Notes: generated by a model not told the origin, from the sequence alone. A stretch of DNA of 64,000 nt from Bacteroidales bacterium (GCA_029210585.1 JARGFP010000019.1:1-64000), one strand, 5' to 3'. Positions 18,097 through 28,614 are shown, numbered from the stretch's first letter. Made by a program: numbers and translations.

Positions 18097-20391
18097 TTAT
18101 ATTGCTTTTAATAACTTTTTTTCTTCCTGACTTTCTTCCTCCAGTTCCCGGGGCTCAAGAAATTTGAACCTGAATGAAAGTACCAGTGCAGGTAGCACTA
18201 CCAAAGCACCTATAAGACAACTGAATATACTTATAACAATCAGTATTCCAAAAAACCTTATCGGGGTAAATGAGGAGATGATCAGCACGAGAAACCCGAT
18301 GATTACCGAGAAGGCATTGAACAGGATACCCCTCCCGGTGGTGGTCAGGGTGGTGATCAAGGCTTCCTTGCGGGGCCTGTGCTGTTGCCGCTCCTCCTTA
18401 TAGCGCCAGAGAAAATGGATGGTGTAGTCGACACCCACACCGATCATGACAGAAGAAAGCAATGCAGTGGCGGCATCCAGGCGCACCCCGGTTAATCCCA
18501 TGATCCCGAACAGCACCACGATAGAGATTCCCAGGGGAATGATGCTGACGATTCCGGCCTGGAACGATTTAAAGATCGATGCCAGTATCACAAAAACGAT
18601 CAGGAGTGCGATACCCAGCGAGTAGAATTGTCCCCGTACCACCTGGTTGGCGAATTGGCTTCTGACAAAGCCATAGCCACCGATGGCTGCCACATTGGGA
18701 TCGTCGTGGGTGATGGTCCTGATCTTTCCGATGATCCTGTTGACTTCTTTATTTCCGACACTGTTAATGCGGATGATCATGTGCGCATATTCGTAGTTAA
18801 AATCGACCAGTTGGTCGAGGTTTTCCGGGTCCCCGTTCATGTTGTACAGTGCCATGTATTGTGCAACGGCATTCCTGGAAGGGGGGATCCTGTCGTACAT
18901 TTCCTCACTTTGTTCATACAGTGCTTTACTGATCTCCCTGATTACATCGGGAAACGACATCACAAGGTCGATCTCCGGCTCTTCCAGGAGCATCTGCTCA
19001 TAGCCATCAATCCGTTGGAGCAGCTCCGGATCGAGCATATCTCCGCGGAACATGATGGAAAGGTTTTCAGAACCGCCGTAGTGGGCGTTGATCAGCCTGG
19101 AAGCCTGTTTCACCGGGTGTTTTTCGGGGAAAAAATTCTCTTCATTGGAGTCCACTTTCAGGAAGAAAATGCCTGCTCCAATAACCAGTGTAACCACCAC
19201 CGTGACGACAGGGATGCGTCGCCGGTTCCTGATAGTATAATAGGAGAGCCTGTTCAGCAGGTTTCTTTTGACCTGTTTTTTCTTTTCCAGGTTTTTAACG
19301 GGGTGCGAAGGTTTCATAAAGGAAAGTACTGCAGGAAGCAGGAAGATGCTGTACAGGAGGGCAGCGACGATCCCGATACCGGCAACCACAGCCATCTGCC
19401 GGGCAGGTATCATGGTGTGTGCCAGCAGTGCAGCGATCCCCGCAATGGTGGTGATTCCTGTGATCAGGATCGGTTTCCACAGTTTCCGGGCGATCAATAC
19501 GGATATTTCCTTCATCGTCATCCCATTTCCAGAGGCATTAACCTCCTGGTACTTGGCAATCATGTGAATCCCGTAATCATTGGCGATGGCGATGAGCATG
19601 ATCGGGACCAGCAGGCTGATAAAATAGAACTTCCATCCGACCATTGGGATCAGTGCCAGTGCAAGTACGGTTGAGAGCAGCACCACCATGAAGGGAAGCA
19701 GCACGCCGCGCCATTCCCTGAAAACAAAATAGAGAAAGATGATCATCAGAAGCAATGCGATGGGTACCAGGATCAATGCATCGCGTTTTATATCCTTGTT
19801 CATTTGCTGACGCAGGTAGGGGAGTCCTCCGAAATGAACCGTCTCATTCCCCGGGAATTCCTCCAGTACCCTTTGGATTCCTGCAAAAACAGTATCTTCA
19901 TCCGCATTGTCGGCCAGCGATGCAATAATGGCTGTGGAACCCAGGTCTTCTGCCACAACGATGTTTTTCACCAGGTCGTTTTTCATGAGCCTGACTTCCA
20001 GTTCCTCCATTCCCTTTTTATCTTCAGGGATGTTCTGTATGGCAGGCTCCACGATCATGGCACCGTCCTGCCCGTAGATGTAATTTGCACTGAACACGGA
20101 TGTGGTTTTCCGTATTCCCTTTACCCTGTTGAGATGCCTGTCGACCTGCCGGACACGCTTAAGGCTTGCGGGATTAACGATGTCTTTCTTTTCAAACAGG
20201 ATCATGATGATGTCCTGGTTTCCAAAATTCTCCTCGATGCGGTCGGTTGCGACCATCGACTCCATCTTCGACGGAAAATAGCTTTTGAGATCCGACTCGA
20301 CCGAAATTTCCGATAGAAATCCAGCCACACCCACGGTAACAGCGATGGACACTGCGATGATCAGCCAGCGGTATTTAATGATATGATGCAT
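18097..20391 (-). CDS. RND-superfamily (MMPL-type) exporter
   Basis: This 764-residue protein has the two-fold RND layout: a start helix (about 8-26), a large periplasmic loop, a bundle of five or six helices (about 205-370), then a repeat of loop and helices (about 395-740). Asp/Gly-rich segments such as VDYTIHFLWRYKEERQ and NDYGIHMIAKYQE are typical of the 'predicted exporter, RND superfamily' group. Such single-polypeptide pumps move lipids or other hydrophobic compounds to the outer envelope and need no separate adaptor. Its neighbours, an upstream barrel protein and a downstream LolA-like protein, suggest a complete route across the periplasm. The cargo is not predictable. Confidence 0.9.
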   Translation of the reverse strand: MHHIIKYRWLIIAVSIAVTVGVAGFLSEISVESDLKSYFPSKMESMVATDRIEENFGNQDIIMILFEKKDIVNPASLKRVRQVDRHLNRVKGIRKTTSVFSANYIYGQDGAMIVEPAIQNIPEDKKGMEELEVRLMKNDLVKNIVVAEDLGSTAIIASLADNADEDTVFAGIQRVLEEFPGNETVHFGGLPYLRQQMNKDIKRDALILVPIALLLMIIFLYFVFREWRGVLLPFMVVLLSTVLALALIPMVGWKFYFISLLVPIMLIAIANDYGIHMIAKYQEVNASGNGMTMKEISVLIARKLWKPILITGITTIAGIAALLAHTMIPARQMAVVAGIGIVAALLYSIFLLPAVLSFMKPSHPVKNLEKKKQVKRNLLNRLSYYTIRNRRRIPVVTVVVTLVIGAGIFFLKVDSNEENFFPEKHPVKQASRLINAHYGGSENLSIMFRGDMLDPELLQRIDGYEQMLLEEPEIDLVMSFPDVIREISKALYEQSEEMYDRIPPSRNAVAQYMALYNMNGDPENLDQLVDFNYEYAHMIIRINSVGNKEVNRIIGKIRTITHDDPNVAAIGGYGFVRSQFANQVVRGQFYSLGIALLIVFVILASIFKSFQAGIVSIIPLGISIVVLFGIMGLTGVRLDAATALLSSVMIGVGVDYTIHFLWRYKEERQQHRPRKEALITTLTTTGRGILFNAFSVIIGFLVLIISSFTPIRFFGILIVISIFSCLIGALVVLPALVLSFRFKFLEPRELEEESQEEKKLLKAI

Positions 20392-20507
20392 TTATATTAG
20401 ATTTTTGTTGTATTTGCCAGGATTTATTTTGTTGAATTGTATATGGTTCATTGTGCCTGGTTAGTGCCTGAAAGAAATCCAAGTTATTCCAGGTACCTGT
20501 CATGTGT

Positions 20508-21911
20508 TCAGAATTTTAGTTGTACCTGCAGGAATCCTGCGTTAAGCGACGGGGCGACCATGTCGTAGAGCGATCCGTCTTTACCATTCAGCAAGTATGC
20601 GCCGAACCCGGCGCTTAGGCCATCTGTGATCATGAATTTCACTTCGGGCATCAATGTGAGTTCCCCGGTGGTAAAGTTGTACATGCCCGGTATTTTCAGG
20701 CTTGCCTGGTCATGGAACATGGAGATATCGGCGATTGCATAGACCGCATGCATCCATTCCTCACGCTGGTATTCATACAGCCTGTTGAATCCAGTCACCT
20801 GTGCTTCCACGTAGTTTGCAAGCAAGGCCGGTTCGGGAGGTGTCCCGGGCGGAAGCAGTTCAGAGATCGGCGGGAACTGTCCGCTGAAGAAAGCAGTTTC
20901 CACGGGTGTTGGTTCATAATCAAAAATGTATTTCCCGTAATATCCGGCAATCAGCGATACGTTGCTGCCCGACTGCTCGATCTCCAGGGTATAGCCCAGT
21001 TCTGTGAATGGCGCAGCGTCAAGGCTGTCTTCAATGGCATCCAACCACCCGATCTCGGTCCTGATAAGGTAGCTGCCTGCAGGTACGGTCATATTCAGTC
21101 CTGCTGAATGTACCCTGACCGTCTGCTGGCCCAGGCTGATCTGCTTCGGAGCGAAGGTGGAAGTGTCCAGTGCAAATGTTTCGGTGGTGAGGACCGGTGT
21201 ATTCCTGAACCCGTTGTAGTAGGAAAGCTGCAGGTCGAGTGCTCCTGACCGCAGGTCATACCGGAAAGCAAACCCGCTGTCAGTGAATTTCTGATGCGTT
21301 TTGGTGAAGGGAAGGATCTCCATATATGCGGGCATGTCAAATGGCCCGGTCAGCAACACGGAGGGCCGGTAATCGGGCAGCCAGAGAAATTCCAGCCTGG
21401 AGGTGTTGCTGATCGACAGCGTGGTATTCAGTGCCCAGGTTCCAAGGCGCTGTTCATCCGGATCCGGCGATCTGTAAACGGGATCAACGGGTGAGAAACG
21501 GTCCGACGGATTGATGAACCCGGCCGCTCCCCATCTGAGGATTTGTTTCCCTGCCCTAAGTGTTACCGGTCCCAGGAACAGGTCGGCATATGCCTCGCGT
21601 AGTTCAATATTTGCAATCCGCGATCCGAATTCCTGCCCGTACCGGAACCTGAGATCGGCAAACGCTTTGCCAAATCCGCCTGCCGGTATTAAGATACCCA
21701 GGTTGAGCTGACTGTAGATGCTCTGCAGGTAAGGCTCATCCTCCTCATTGTTGTATCCGGAGTAAACGACACTTGTCAATCCTCCCTGCAGGTCATATAC
21801 ATCGCTTTCCGGGTTCCCGGACGTTTGCAGGGAAGATTCGAACAGACCCTGGGCAGACATATAGACTGGTGTGAGCATGCACAGTAATGTGCACAGGATA
21901 AAAAGACGCAT
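20508..21911 (-). CDS. Outer-membrane beta-barrel protein (DUF1302-like)
   Basis: The start at 21911 gives 467 residues with a clear signal peptide (MRLFILCTLLCMLTPVYMSAQ, cleaved after the Ala); the ATG at 21974 would place 21 unneeded residues before it. The rest is alternating beta strands with Arg/Tyr/Gly turns, e.g. AYADLFLGPVTLRAGKQILRWG, which resembles DUF1302 proteins that pair with RND exporters and LolA-like proteins. It ends in an amphipathic strand, QVQLKF, with a terminal Phe as expected for barrel insertion. It is the first gene of the minus-strand set; 116 bp separate it from the exporter. Confidence 0.75.
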   Translation of the reverse strand: MRLFILCTLLCMLTPVYMSAQGLFESSLQTSGNPESDVYDLQGGLTSVVYSGYNNEEDEPYLQSIYSQLNLGILIPAGGFGKAFADLRFRYGQEFGSRIANIELREAYADLFLGPVTLRAGKQILRWGAAGFINPSDRFSPVDPVYRSPDPDEQRLGTWALNTTLSISNTSRLEFLWLPDYRPSVLLTGPFDMPAYMEILPFTKTHQKFTDSGFAFRYDLRSGALDLQLSYYNGFRNTPVLTTETFALDTSTFAPKQISLGQQTVRVHSAGLNMTVPAGSYLIRTEIGWLDAIEDSLDAAPFTELGYTLEIEQSGSNVSLIAGYYGKYIFDYEPTPVETAFFSGQFPPISELLPPGTPPEPALLANYVEAQVTGFNRLYEYQREEWMHAVYAIADISMFHDQASLKIPGMYNFTTGELTLMPEVKFMITDGLSAGFGAYLLNGKDGSLYDMVAPSLNAGFLQVQLKF

Positions 21912-22174
21912 AGGTGTATTCTTTATGATGCGAAAGTAGCCTGAGAGCATATTATAATCGCCCGGACCGCTCATAATGGACCGGTCGCGGAAAATTTAGT
22001 GGCTCATGCTTAGCGGTCAGGACTCCTGCAGCTATAAGGTTACCGGTGTTCCCTAAGCAATAATGATCGCAGTATGGTGGTTCGTGATCTGTTGATTTTA
22101 TGTATGTTTACGTCCTGGAAACGGATTGTTTTATCATTACGGCAAGACTGGCGGAAGATTCAAAATGCATTTCA

Positions 22175-23560
22175 ATGGACAAAACATCCATCAATATGAA
22201 GGAAATCCTGGGGAGGCAGAAGCAATATTTCCTGGGGGACCATACTTATGATATTCATGGCAGGAAAAAACACCTCAGGAAGCTGAAGCAGTTGCTGCAG
22301 GAGAACGAATCCAGGATAGCAGAGGCCATGTGCATGGACTTCGGGAAGTCCTATTTTGAAGTGATTTCAAACGAACTGGGCCTGGTGTATAGCGGGATAT
22401 CCACGATACTGAAACGCCTCTCCAGGTGGTCCGGGCCAGAGCGTCCCCCCACCAGTCTCCTGAACCTGCCCGGGAAAAGCTGCGTATACCCGATCCCGTA
22501 TGGGAATGTCCTGGTGATCTCACCCTGGAATTACCCGGTACAACTGGCACTCACGCCCGTGGCGTCGGCAATTGCAGCAGGGAATACTGTAATATTGAAG
22601 CCCAGCGAGATCACTGTACACACCTCGGGTTTGCTGGCGGAGCTGATCAACACTGCCTTTCCCCGGGAATTGCTGTATGTCAGGCAGGGTGGCATCCCGG
22701 AAACCACTGAATTGCTGGAGCTCCATTTCGACAAAATCTTTTTTACCGGCAGTACAAAGGTGGGACGTATCGTGATGAAGGCTGCTGCTGAACACCTTAC
22801 TCCGGTGACACTGGAACTGGGTGGAAAGAACCCGGTGATCGTTTTGCCCGACTGTGATTTGTCAAGGACCGCCCAACGGCTGGTATGGGGAAAATTTCAC
22901 AATGGCGGACAGGCATGTGTGGCGCCTGACCATATTTATGTGCACGAAAGCATCCGGGATAAGCTGGTGGAGGAGGTGAAACAGCACATCAAAAAAATGT
23001 TTAACGGCGATGCAAGGAACGGAGAATCCCTGCCCCGCATTGTCAACGCGTCCAACTACGACAGGCTGCAAAAGCTCATCGACCCCGCGAAATGCGTGGT
23101 GGGAGGGCAGGGTGACCGGGAGACACTGTTCATCGAACCCACTGTCATGACCGGGGTTGATATCACTGACCCCGTGATGCAGGAAGAGATATTTGGTCCG
23201 GTAATGCCCATATTAAGCTTCCGGGACCTGGACACATTGCTCGGTAAACTGAAAGAACGTCCCTCGCCACTTGCGTTGTATATCTTTACGGGCGAAATGC
23301 GCCTCGCGAAGGAAATACAATCCACATTCCGCAGCGGCACGGGAATGGTTAATGATACCGTGGTACATTTTGTGAACGGAACGACGCCGTTTGGAGGTAT
23401 TGGAGAAAGCGGCATGGGCAGTTACCATGGAAAAGCCGGATTTGAATGCTTCAGTCACCGAAAAACCGTACTTCGTAAACCCACGTGGTTCGAGCTCCGG
23501 GTGAAATACCCGCCCTACACGAAGATGAAACTGAAGATCGTTAAGTTGTTCCTGCGATAG
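22175..23560 (+). CDS. Aldehyde dehydrogenase (class 3-like)
   Basis: From ATG 22175 the protein has 461 residues, the usual size of class 3/fatty-aldehyde-type enzymes; an ATG 75 bp upstream adds residues with no counterpart. Visible motifs: ISPWNYP (cofactor site), FTGSTKVG (190-197), the general base in LELGGKNP (Glu 214), and the catalytic Cys 248 in GGQACVAPD. It oxidises aldehydes to acids with NAD(P)+, possibly on long-chain substrates because the C-terminus ends in a hydrophobic basic segment. It converges on the AraC-type gene and has its own divergent promoter region of 263 bp. Confidence 0.93.
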   Translation: MDKTSINMKEILGRQKQYFLGDHTYDIHGRKKHLRKLKQLLQENESRIAEAMCMDFGKSYFEVISNELGLVYSGISTILKRLSRWSGPERPPTSLLNLPGKSCVYPIPYGNVLVISPWNYPVQLALTPVASAIAAGNTVILKPSEITVHTSGLLAELINTAFPRELLYVRQGGIPETTELLELHFDKIFFTGSTKVGRIVMKAAAEHLTPVTLELGGKNPVIVLPDCDLSRTAQRLVWGKFHNGGQACVAPDHIYVHESIRDKLVEEVKQHIKKMFNGDARNGESLPRIVNASNYDRLQKLIDPAKCVVGGQGDRETLFIEPTVMTGVDITDPVMQEEIFGPVMPILSFRDLDTLLGKLKERPSPLALYIFTGEMRLAKEIQSTFRSGTGMVNDTVVHFVNGTTPFGGIGESGMGSYHGKAGFECFSHRKTVLRKPTWFELRVKYPPYTKMKLKIVKLFLR

Positions 23561-23634
23561 TGCAGCCGGATGAAGTGGCAGGAACCAATAACGGTTCAGC
23601 ATCATGATTCAACGAAACACGGGCTGATGCGATA

Positions 23635-24750
23635 TTACTTGGTTACACTGTTCAGGTACTGGCTGGGGGTCATGCCGGTAAGGTCCTTGAAGATCGTATT
23701 AAAGGCGGATTTACTGTTGAATCCCGCGTCATATGCGATGGCCAGGATCGTGTAGTTTTTGTATTTCGGATCCTTTAATCTTCGCTTCACCTCTTCCACG
23801 CGGTATTCATTGATCAGGTAGTAGAAATTCTTTCCCATATGCTGGTTGATCACTTCGGTGATGAAATGTCTCTGGATCCGGAGGTCTACGGCCACATCGT
23901 TGATGGTCAGCTCCCTGTCGAGGTAAGGCTTGCTTTCTTCCATATAAACCAGTACCTGTTGCCTGATCTGCTCCACATTTTTTTTCTTCAGTCCTGATCG
24001 CACATATTTATTATTCTCTTCCACTGGTTCAGAGGAAACCATGCCCTTGTGTGAAACTATCTCCTCGAAGATCGAAGGTTGATTGAACCCGAAGAATCCG
24101 TAAAGAAATGCAAAAATGGTGAGCCCGATAAATGAAAGTTCGTAGGGGTCGAACGGCATAAAATTGATAAGAATGTCGATCAGTCCGAATATAAAGACAA
24201 GCACATAGCTGATGTAGAAGGTAACCGACAGTCCGATCAGCCAATGCAGTGTGAATTTGGCGGAGGAATAGCTGACCAGGCGCTTCAGGTTCTGTTGGTG
24301 ACGGTGGATCACTATGAAAGTGGCGATACTGTATGCGGTGATAGAAATGAAAAAGGAAGCCCCGTAAATGATCCGCAGGGAGATGAAACGGTCCACCACC
24401 AGGAACCCCTTGCTTCCTTCCATGACCGGCTTATCCAGGAAGATCATAGAGACAATGAAAAACACCACAAACGGTGCAAAATGCCACAGGTACCGGTAGT
24501 TGAATTTCGGATGTTCAGTCGTCATCATCTTGGCATACAGGTACATCAGGGGTCCATAGGTAAAAGGCAGCACTTTGATGGAATATGGTTCCACCAGGTT
24601 GGAATTGATCAGTACGATGACCATCTCGATACAGATCAGGAAAAACCAGGCAGCCAGCACCTGGTTGGCCATGATCCGAGGCTTCCGGGTCGCGATCAGT
24701 AAACCTGCAAAGAAGGACTGGGAAATGCCGATATACAGAATCTGTTCCAT
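23635..24750 (-). CDS. AraC-family regulator with N-terminal membrane domain
   Basis: This 371-residue protein has seven or so hydrophobic helices in the first 230 residues (MEQILYIGISQSFFAGLLIA onwards) followed by an AraC-type double helix-turn-helix at about 265-365, ending with KDLTGMTPSQYL, the signature of the second motif. A membrane-bound AraC regulator presumably senses an envelope or external signal; the layout is common in Bacteroidota. It is convergent with the aldehyde dehydrogenase and divergent from sucD, either of which could be a target. Confidence 0.9.
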   Translation of the reverse strand: MEQILYIGISQSFFAGLLIATRKPRIMANQVLAAWFFLICIEMVIVLINSNLVEPYSIKVLPFTYGPLMYLYAKMMTTEHPKFNYRYLWHFAPFVVFFIVSMIFLDKPVMEGSKGFLVVDRFISLRIIYGASFFISITAYSIATFIVIHRHQQNLKRLVSYSSAKFTLHWLIGLSVTFYISYVLVFIFGLIDILINFMPFDPYELSFIGLTIFAFLYGFFGFNQPSIFEEIVSHKGMVSSEPVEENNKYVRSGLKKKNVEQIRQQVLVYMEESKPYLDRELTINDVAVDLRIQRHFITEVINQHMGKNFYYLINEYRVEEVKRRLKDPKYKNYTILAIAYDAGFNSKSAFNTIFKDLTGMTPSQYLNSVTK

Positions 24751-24967
24751 GTATTAAAAATACATAAATCCGGGCAAAATCCTTGTTAATATACGCTGAC
24801 TTTTGCGCGAAATATTGAGAATGGTGCAGCATCACCTGGTTGATGGGTGTCGGGGATGCGGGAACATGAATTTCGATGGCATGGAACAGCTGTCGGTGAC
24901 ACCGGAATTTTTTATTTTGAAATCCGTGGTCAGATCACTACTTTTAAGCTTTCAAAAAAACAAGCGG

Positions 24968-25837
24968 ATGAGCGTACTTTTAAATAAGGATTCAAAAGTG
25001 ATTGTGCAGGGTTTCACCGGCAGCGAAGGAACTTTTCATGCACAACAAATGATCGATTACGGGACCAACGTTGTGGGAGGTGTCACCCCCGGAAAGGGAG
25101 GTCAGCATCACCTTGACCGGCCCGTATTCAATACGGTGGAGGATGCGGTCAGGGAAACTGGTGCAGACACCTCGGTGATTTTTGTTCCACCGCCCTTTGC
25201 CGCAGATGCCATTTTGGAGGCAGCCGCGGCTGGTATCCGCCTGGTGGTGTGCATCACAGAAGGCATTCCCACAAATGATATGGTGAAGGTACAGGAATAC
25301 CTCCACAACCGTGATACTACCCTGGTGGGACCGAACTGTCCGGGCGTCATCACCCCCGGGGAGGCAAAAGTGGGAATTATGCCCGGGTTCATTCATGAAA
25401 AAGGCGTTGTAGGCATTGTATCCAGGTCGGGCACCCTTACCTACGAAGCAGTGGACCAGGTGACAAAGCAGGGGCTTGGACAGTCCACCTGCATCGGGAT
25501 AGGCGGGGATCCGATTATCGGGACAACTACGCTGGACGCTGTAAAATTGCTGATGCAGGATGCCCAGACCGAGGGAATCATTATGATCGGCGAGATCGGG
25601 GGCAGCATGGAAGCAGATGCCGCATACTGGATCAGGGACCATGGCACGAAACCGGTGGTCGGGTTCATAGCCGGTCAGACCGCGCCCAGGGGACGCCGCA
25701 TGGGACATGCCGGTGCCATTGTGGGGGGTAAGGCGGATACCGCCGAAGCCAAAATGAAGATCATGGAGGAGTGTGGCATTTATGTGGTGATTTCCCCAGC
25801 CGATATCGGAAGTAAAATGGCAGAAGTACTGAAATAG
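24968..25837 (+). CDS. sucD: Succinyl-CoA synthetase alpha subunit
   Basis: The ATG at 24968 begins [21 protein letters not shown], the normal N-terminus, giving 289 residues; an ATG at 24803 would add 55 residues lacking homology. The CoA-binding Rossmann domain is at 1-130 and the ligase domain follows, with the phosphorylated His 247 in GHAGAIVGG. The enzyme makes ATP or GTP from succinyl-CoA in the TCA cycle. The beta subunit sucC is not adjacent, which is unusual, since sucC-sucD normally form one operon. It is followed at 62 bp by a sirtuin and then fabG on the same strand. Confidence 0.96.
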   Translation: MSVLLNKDSKVIVQGFTGSEGTFHAQQMIDYGTNVVGGVTPGKGGQHHLDRPVFNTVEDAVRETGADTSVIFVPPPFAADAILEAAAAGIRLVVCITEGIPTNDMVKVQEYLHNRDTTLVGPNCPGVITPGEAKVGIMPGFIHEKGVVGIVSRSGTLTYEAVDQVTKQGLGQSTCIGIGGDPIIGTTTLDAVKLLMQDAQTEGIIMIGEIGGSMEADAAYWIRDHGTKPVVGFIAGQTAPRGRRMGHAGAIVGGKADTAEAKMKIMEECGIYVVISPADIGSKMAEVLK

Positions 25838-25899
25838 AAAAGGACTGGAATTTCGGGGAACTCTTCCGGAACCTGTTCTGCCGGGAAAAATGAATACGG

Positions 25900-26649
25900 A
25901 TGAAGACAGAAGAGATACGCACTGCCGCACAGGTGATTCAACATGCAAGGCACCTGACTGCCTTCACGGGTGCCGGTATTTCAGTGGAGAGCGGGATTCC
26001 TCCGTTCAGGGGAGCAGATGGCATCTGGAGCCGCTATGATCCCGGGGTGCTGGATATTGACCGTTACATGTCCTGGCCCGACGAGACCTGGCCGGTGATC
26101 AACGAGATTTTCTACCAGTTTTTCGCCAGGGCAAAACCCAACAAAGCTCACTTTTTCCTGGCTCGACTGCAGCAGGAGGGACTCCTGAAGGCACTCATCA
26201 CACAAAATATCGACAACCTGCACCAGGATGCAGGAAGCAGGGATGTGATCGAATATCATGGCAATTCACAATACCTGGTCTGCACCTACTGTGGTGAAAG
26301 GCGGAAAGTGGAAGAACCCCTGGCTACCAGCGAAGTTCCGCGGTGCAGCAATGAAGGGGCACTGATGAAACCTGATTTTATCTTTTTCGGAGAGCCGATC
26401 CCGAAAGAGGCCGCCGTGCGGTCAATGGCCGAAGCGGAAAAATCAGATGTGATGGTATTGATCGGAACCACGGGGGAAGTGATGCCGGCCAGCATGATCC
26501 CGAAAGTAGCAAAGGGCGCCGGGGCCACCATTATTGAGATCAATACAGAAGCGACTTTCTTCACAGATTCGGTGACAGACCTGTTTTTGAAAGGCAGGGC
26601 AACGGAGGTATGCGGAATGCTTCAGCAGGAGATGGAGGCGCTAAAATGA
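25900..26649 (+). CDS. cobB: Sir2-family NAD-dependent protein deacylase
   Basis: This 249-residue sirtuin has GAGISVESGIPPFRG (NAD pocket), TQNIDNLHQDAG and the catalytic His 120 in EYHG. The zinc site has only three of the four usual Cys: C128 and C131 (CTYC) and C149, while the expected fourth is Glu 152 (CSNEG in place of CxxCG). It uses NAD+ to remove acyl groups from lysine side chains. The position beside sucD suggests metabolic acylation control, but that is inference. Confidence 0.9.
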   Translation: MKTEEIRTAAQVIQHARHLTAFTGAGISVESGIPPFRGADGIWSRYDPGVLDIDRYMSWPDETWPVINEIFYQFFARAKPNKAHFFLARLQQEGLLKALITQNIDNLHQDAGSRDVIEYHGNSQYLVCTYCGERRKVEEPLATSEVPRCSNEGALMKPDFIFFGEPIPKEAAVRSMAEAEKSDVMVLIGTTGEVMPASMIPKVAKGAGATIIEINTEATFFTDSVTDLFLKGRATEVCGMLQQEMEALK

Positions 26650-26714
26650 AGCAATCATTCCGTATGTCGTGATTTTTGCATTTATTTGTAATACCAAACA
26701 AAAACCGTAATACG

Positions 26715-27458
26715 ATGGAATTATTAAAAGGAAAAGTGGCACTGGTCACAGGTGCTGCAAGAGGCATTGGCAGAAAAATTGCCGAAGCTTATGCCGTTGA
26801 GGGTGCTGATGTGGCTTTCACCGACCTCACACGTGATGAGAACATGGCGTCCCTGGAAAAGGAACTGACAGCCCTTGGCGTGAAGTGCAAGGGGTATGCC
26901 AGTGATGCCAGCGATTTTGCAGCGGCACAGGAGGCGGCGGATGCGATTGCATCAGATTTCGGCAAGATCGACATCCTGGTCAACAACGCAGGTATCACAA
27001 GGGATACACTGCTGATGCGCATGGAAGAGGAGATGTGGGACCTGGTGATCAAGGTCAACCTCAAATCAGTATTTAACTTCACCAAGGCGGTACAGAAATA
27101 TATGTTGAAAGCAAGGACCGGATCCATCATCAACATGAGCTCCGTGGTGGGCGTGAACGGCAATGCCGGGCAGTCCAACTATGCAGCTTCCAAGGCAGGG
27201 ATCATCGGTTTTACTAAATCAGTCGCCAAAGAATTGGGATCCAGGAATATAAGGTGCAATGCCGTTGCCCCGGGATTCATTGTCACTGACATGACAGGCA
27301 AGCTCTCAGAGGATGTCAAGGAACAATGGGTGAAGACCATTCCGCTGCGAAGGGGAGGGGTGCCGGAAGATGTCGCCAATGTATGCGTTTTCCTGGCTTC
27401 AGAATTGTCATCTTATGTTACCGGACAAACCATTTCCGTCTGCGGCGGGATGACCTGA
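26715..27458 (+). CDS. fabG: 3-oxoacyl-[acyl-carrier-protein] reductase
   Basis: The ATG at 26715 gives 247 residues, standard for FabG; the in-frame ATG at 26676 is too early. It is a classical short-chain dehydrogenase with TGAARGIG (12-19) for NADPH, NNAG (90-93), Ser 143, Tyr 156 and Lys 160, and a C-terminal VTGQTISVCGGMT. It catalyses the first reduction of the fatty-acid elongation cycle. It is separated from cobB by 65 bp on the same strand. No other fab gene lies nearby. Confidence 0.95.
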   Translation: MELLKGKVALVTGAARGIGRKIAEAYAVEGADVAFTDLTRDENMASLEKELTALGVKCKGYASDASDFAAAQEAADAIASDFGKIDILVNNAGITRDTLLMRMEEEMWDLVIKVNLKSVFNFTKAVQKYMLKARTGSIINMSSVVGVNGNAGQSNYAASKAGIIGFTKSVAKELGSRNIRCNAVAPGFIVTDMTGKLSEDVKEQWVKTIPLRRGGVPEDVANVCVFLASELSSYVTGQTISVCGGMT

Positions 27459-27544
27459 TCGCAAATTTCATACGGCAGAAAACAGTTCCTCCCTTGCAGC
27501 GCTATACATTGGAGATTTCGAATTTTTACCTTATTATTGCGATC

Positions 27545-28564
27545 ATGCAGCGTGTTGAGAAGGGAAAAATATTGATGATTGTTACCCTGGCAATGCTCCT
27601 GGCAGGGTGTGCGGGTTCCCGGAGCTTTGTTTCATTTGAGGTCCTTGAACCGGCAGAGATTACCTACCCTGAAAATGTAAGTAAAGTCGGTTATCTCAAC
27701 AGGGCGCCTTTGTCAATCCATTCCTTTTCCGAGATCAACCAGTCGGGACTTGATCCTATCGCTTTGCGGATCGTCGACAGCACGATATGCAATAACCTGC
27801 GCAGGGGGTTTAACGAGGGCCGGCAGCTTACGGAGCTGACCTACCTGAAAGAGATTCCATTGTACAATTCCCGCCGGACAGATACCATCAACAAGGCTTC
27901 CCTGCTGGATGCTTTTTCACGGCAACGGATCTTTCGCAATGCGGGCACTGATGTGGATGCATTGGTGGTACTTGAGTATTATTACATTGACATGGTCAGA
28001 TCGTACCCTTCATTTGATTTCATGGTCGGGGATTACATCGAGGAATTCAGGCTGAAAATGAATGTTTTGTGGAGGATATACGCAAAAGACAGGGAATCGC
28101 CTGTGGACGAATACCTGCAGCAGGACACCCTGTTTTACATGAACCGGCAATCGATGCCTTCCTCTGGTTATTTAAATCCCGCGGATGTGCTCAGGGATGG
28201 CAGCCAGGAGATGGGTTTCCGCTACGGCCTGCGTCATATTCCGAAATGGGAGGTAGTATCGCGTGTGATCTTCCGGGGTGGAAGTCCGGAACTGAAGGCT
28301 GCTGCAGAACTTACCGATCAGGGTGCATGGGACGAGGCGGCTGGAGTGTGGGTACCGCTTATTCGTCATGAAGACAACAAAATCGCTGCACGTGCCTGTC
28401 ACAACCTGGCGGTCCATTACGAGTTGCTGGACGACATTGTCACCGCCTCCAACTACATCAACCGCGCCGAAAAACTCTGGGACAATGAAACTACCGAAGC
28501 CTACAGCAAAGTGCTCGAAAAACGGCTGTACAACAAGCAGGTGCTGCTGAAGCAGGTAAGGTGA
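27545..28564 (+). CDS. Lipoprotein with C-terminal TPR-like helices (DUF6340-like)
   Basis: From ATG 27545 the protein has 339 residues and a lipobox ending LLAGC (Cys 22). The N-terminal half is a beta-rich domain with LNRAPLSIH and a VLEYYYIDM segment; the last 90 residues are helical and look like one or two tetratricopeptide units. Such lipoproteins are widespread in Bacteroidota and lack a known role; DUF6340 is my best guess of family. The longer frame that starts inside fabG is rejected because it overlaps fabG and buries the signal peptide. Confidence 0.7.
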   Translation: MQRVEKGKILMIVTLAMLLAGCAGSRSFVSFEVLEPAEITYPENVSKVGYLNRAPLSIHSFSEINQSGLDPIALRIVDSTICNNLRRGFNEGRQLTELTYLKEIPLYNSRRTDTINKASLLDAFSRQRIFRNAGTDVDALVVLEYYYIDMVRSYPSFDFMVGDYIEEFRLKMNVLWRIYAKDRESPVDEYLQQDTLFYMNRQSMPSSGYLNPADVLRDGSQEMGFRYGLRHIPKWEVVSRVIFRGGSPELKAAAELTDQGAWDEAAGVWVPLIRHEDNKIAARACHNLAVHYELLDDIVTASNYINRAEKLWDNETTEAYSKVLEKRLYNKQVLLKQVR

Positions 28565-28614
28565 CACTGGTTGTCAAAATGTAACGGCAGGCCGTTCAAT
28601 CATCTTTCGATTTG

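Noticed and set aside
18628-19674. A 348-codon plus-strand frame
   Set aside because: It is antisense to the RND exporter, with a Gly/His/Asp/Val composition typical of a shadow frame.
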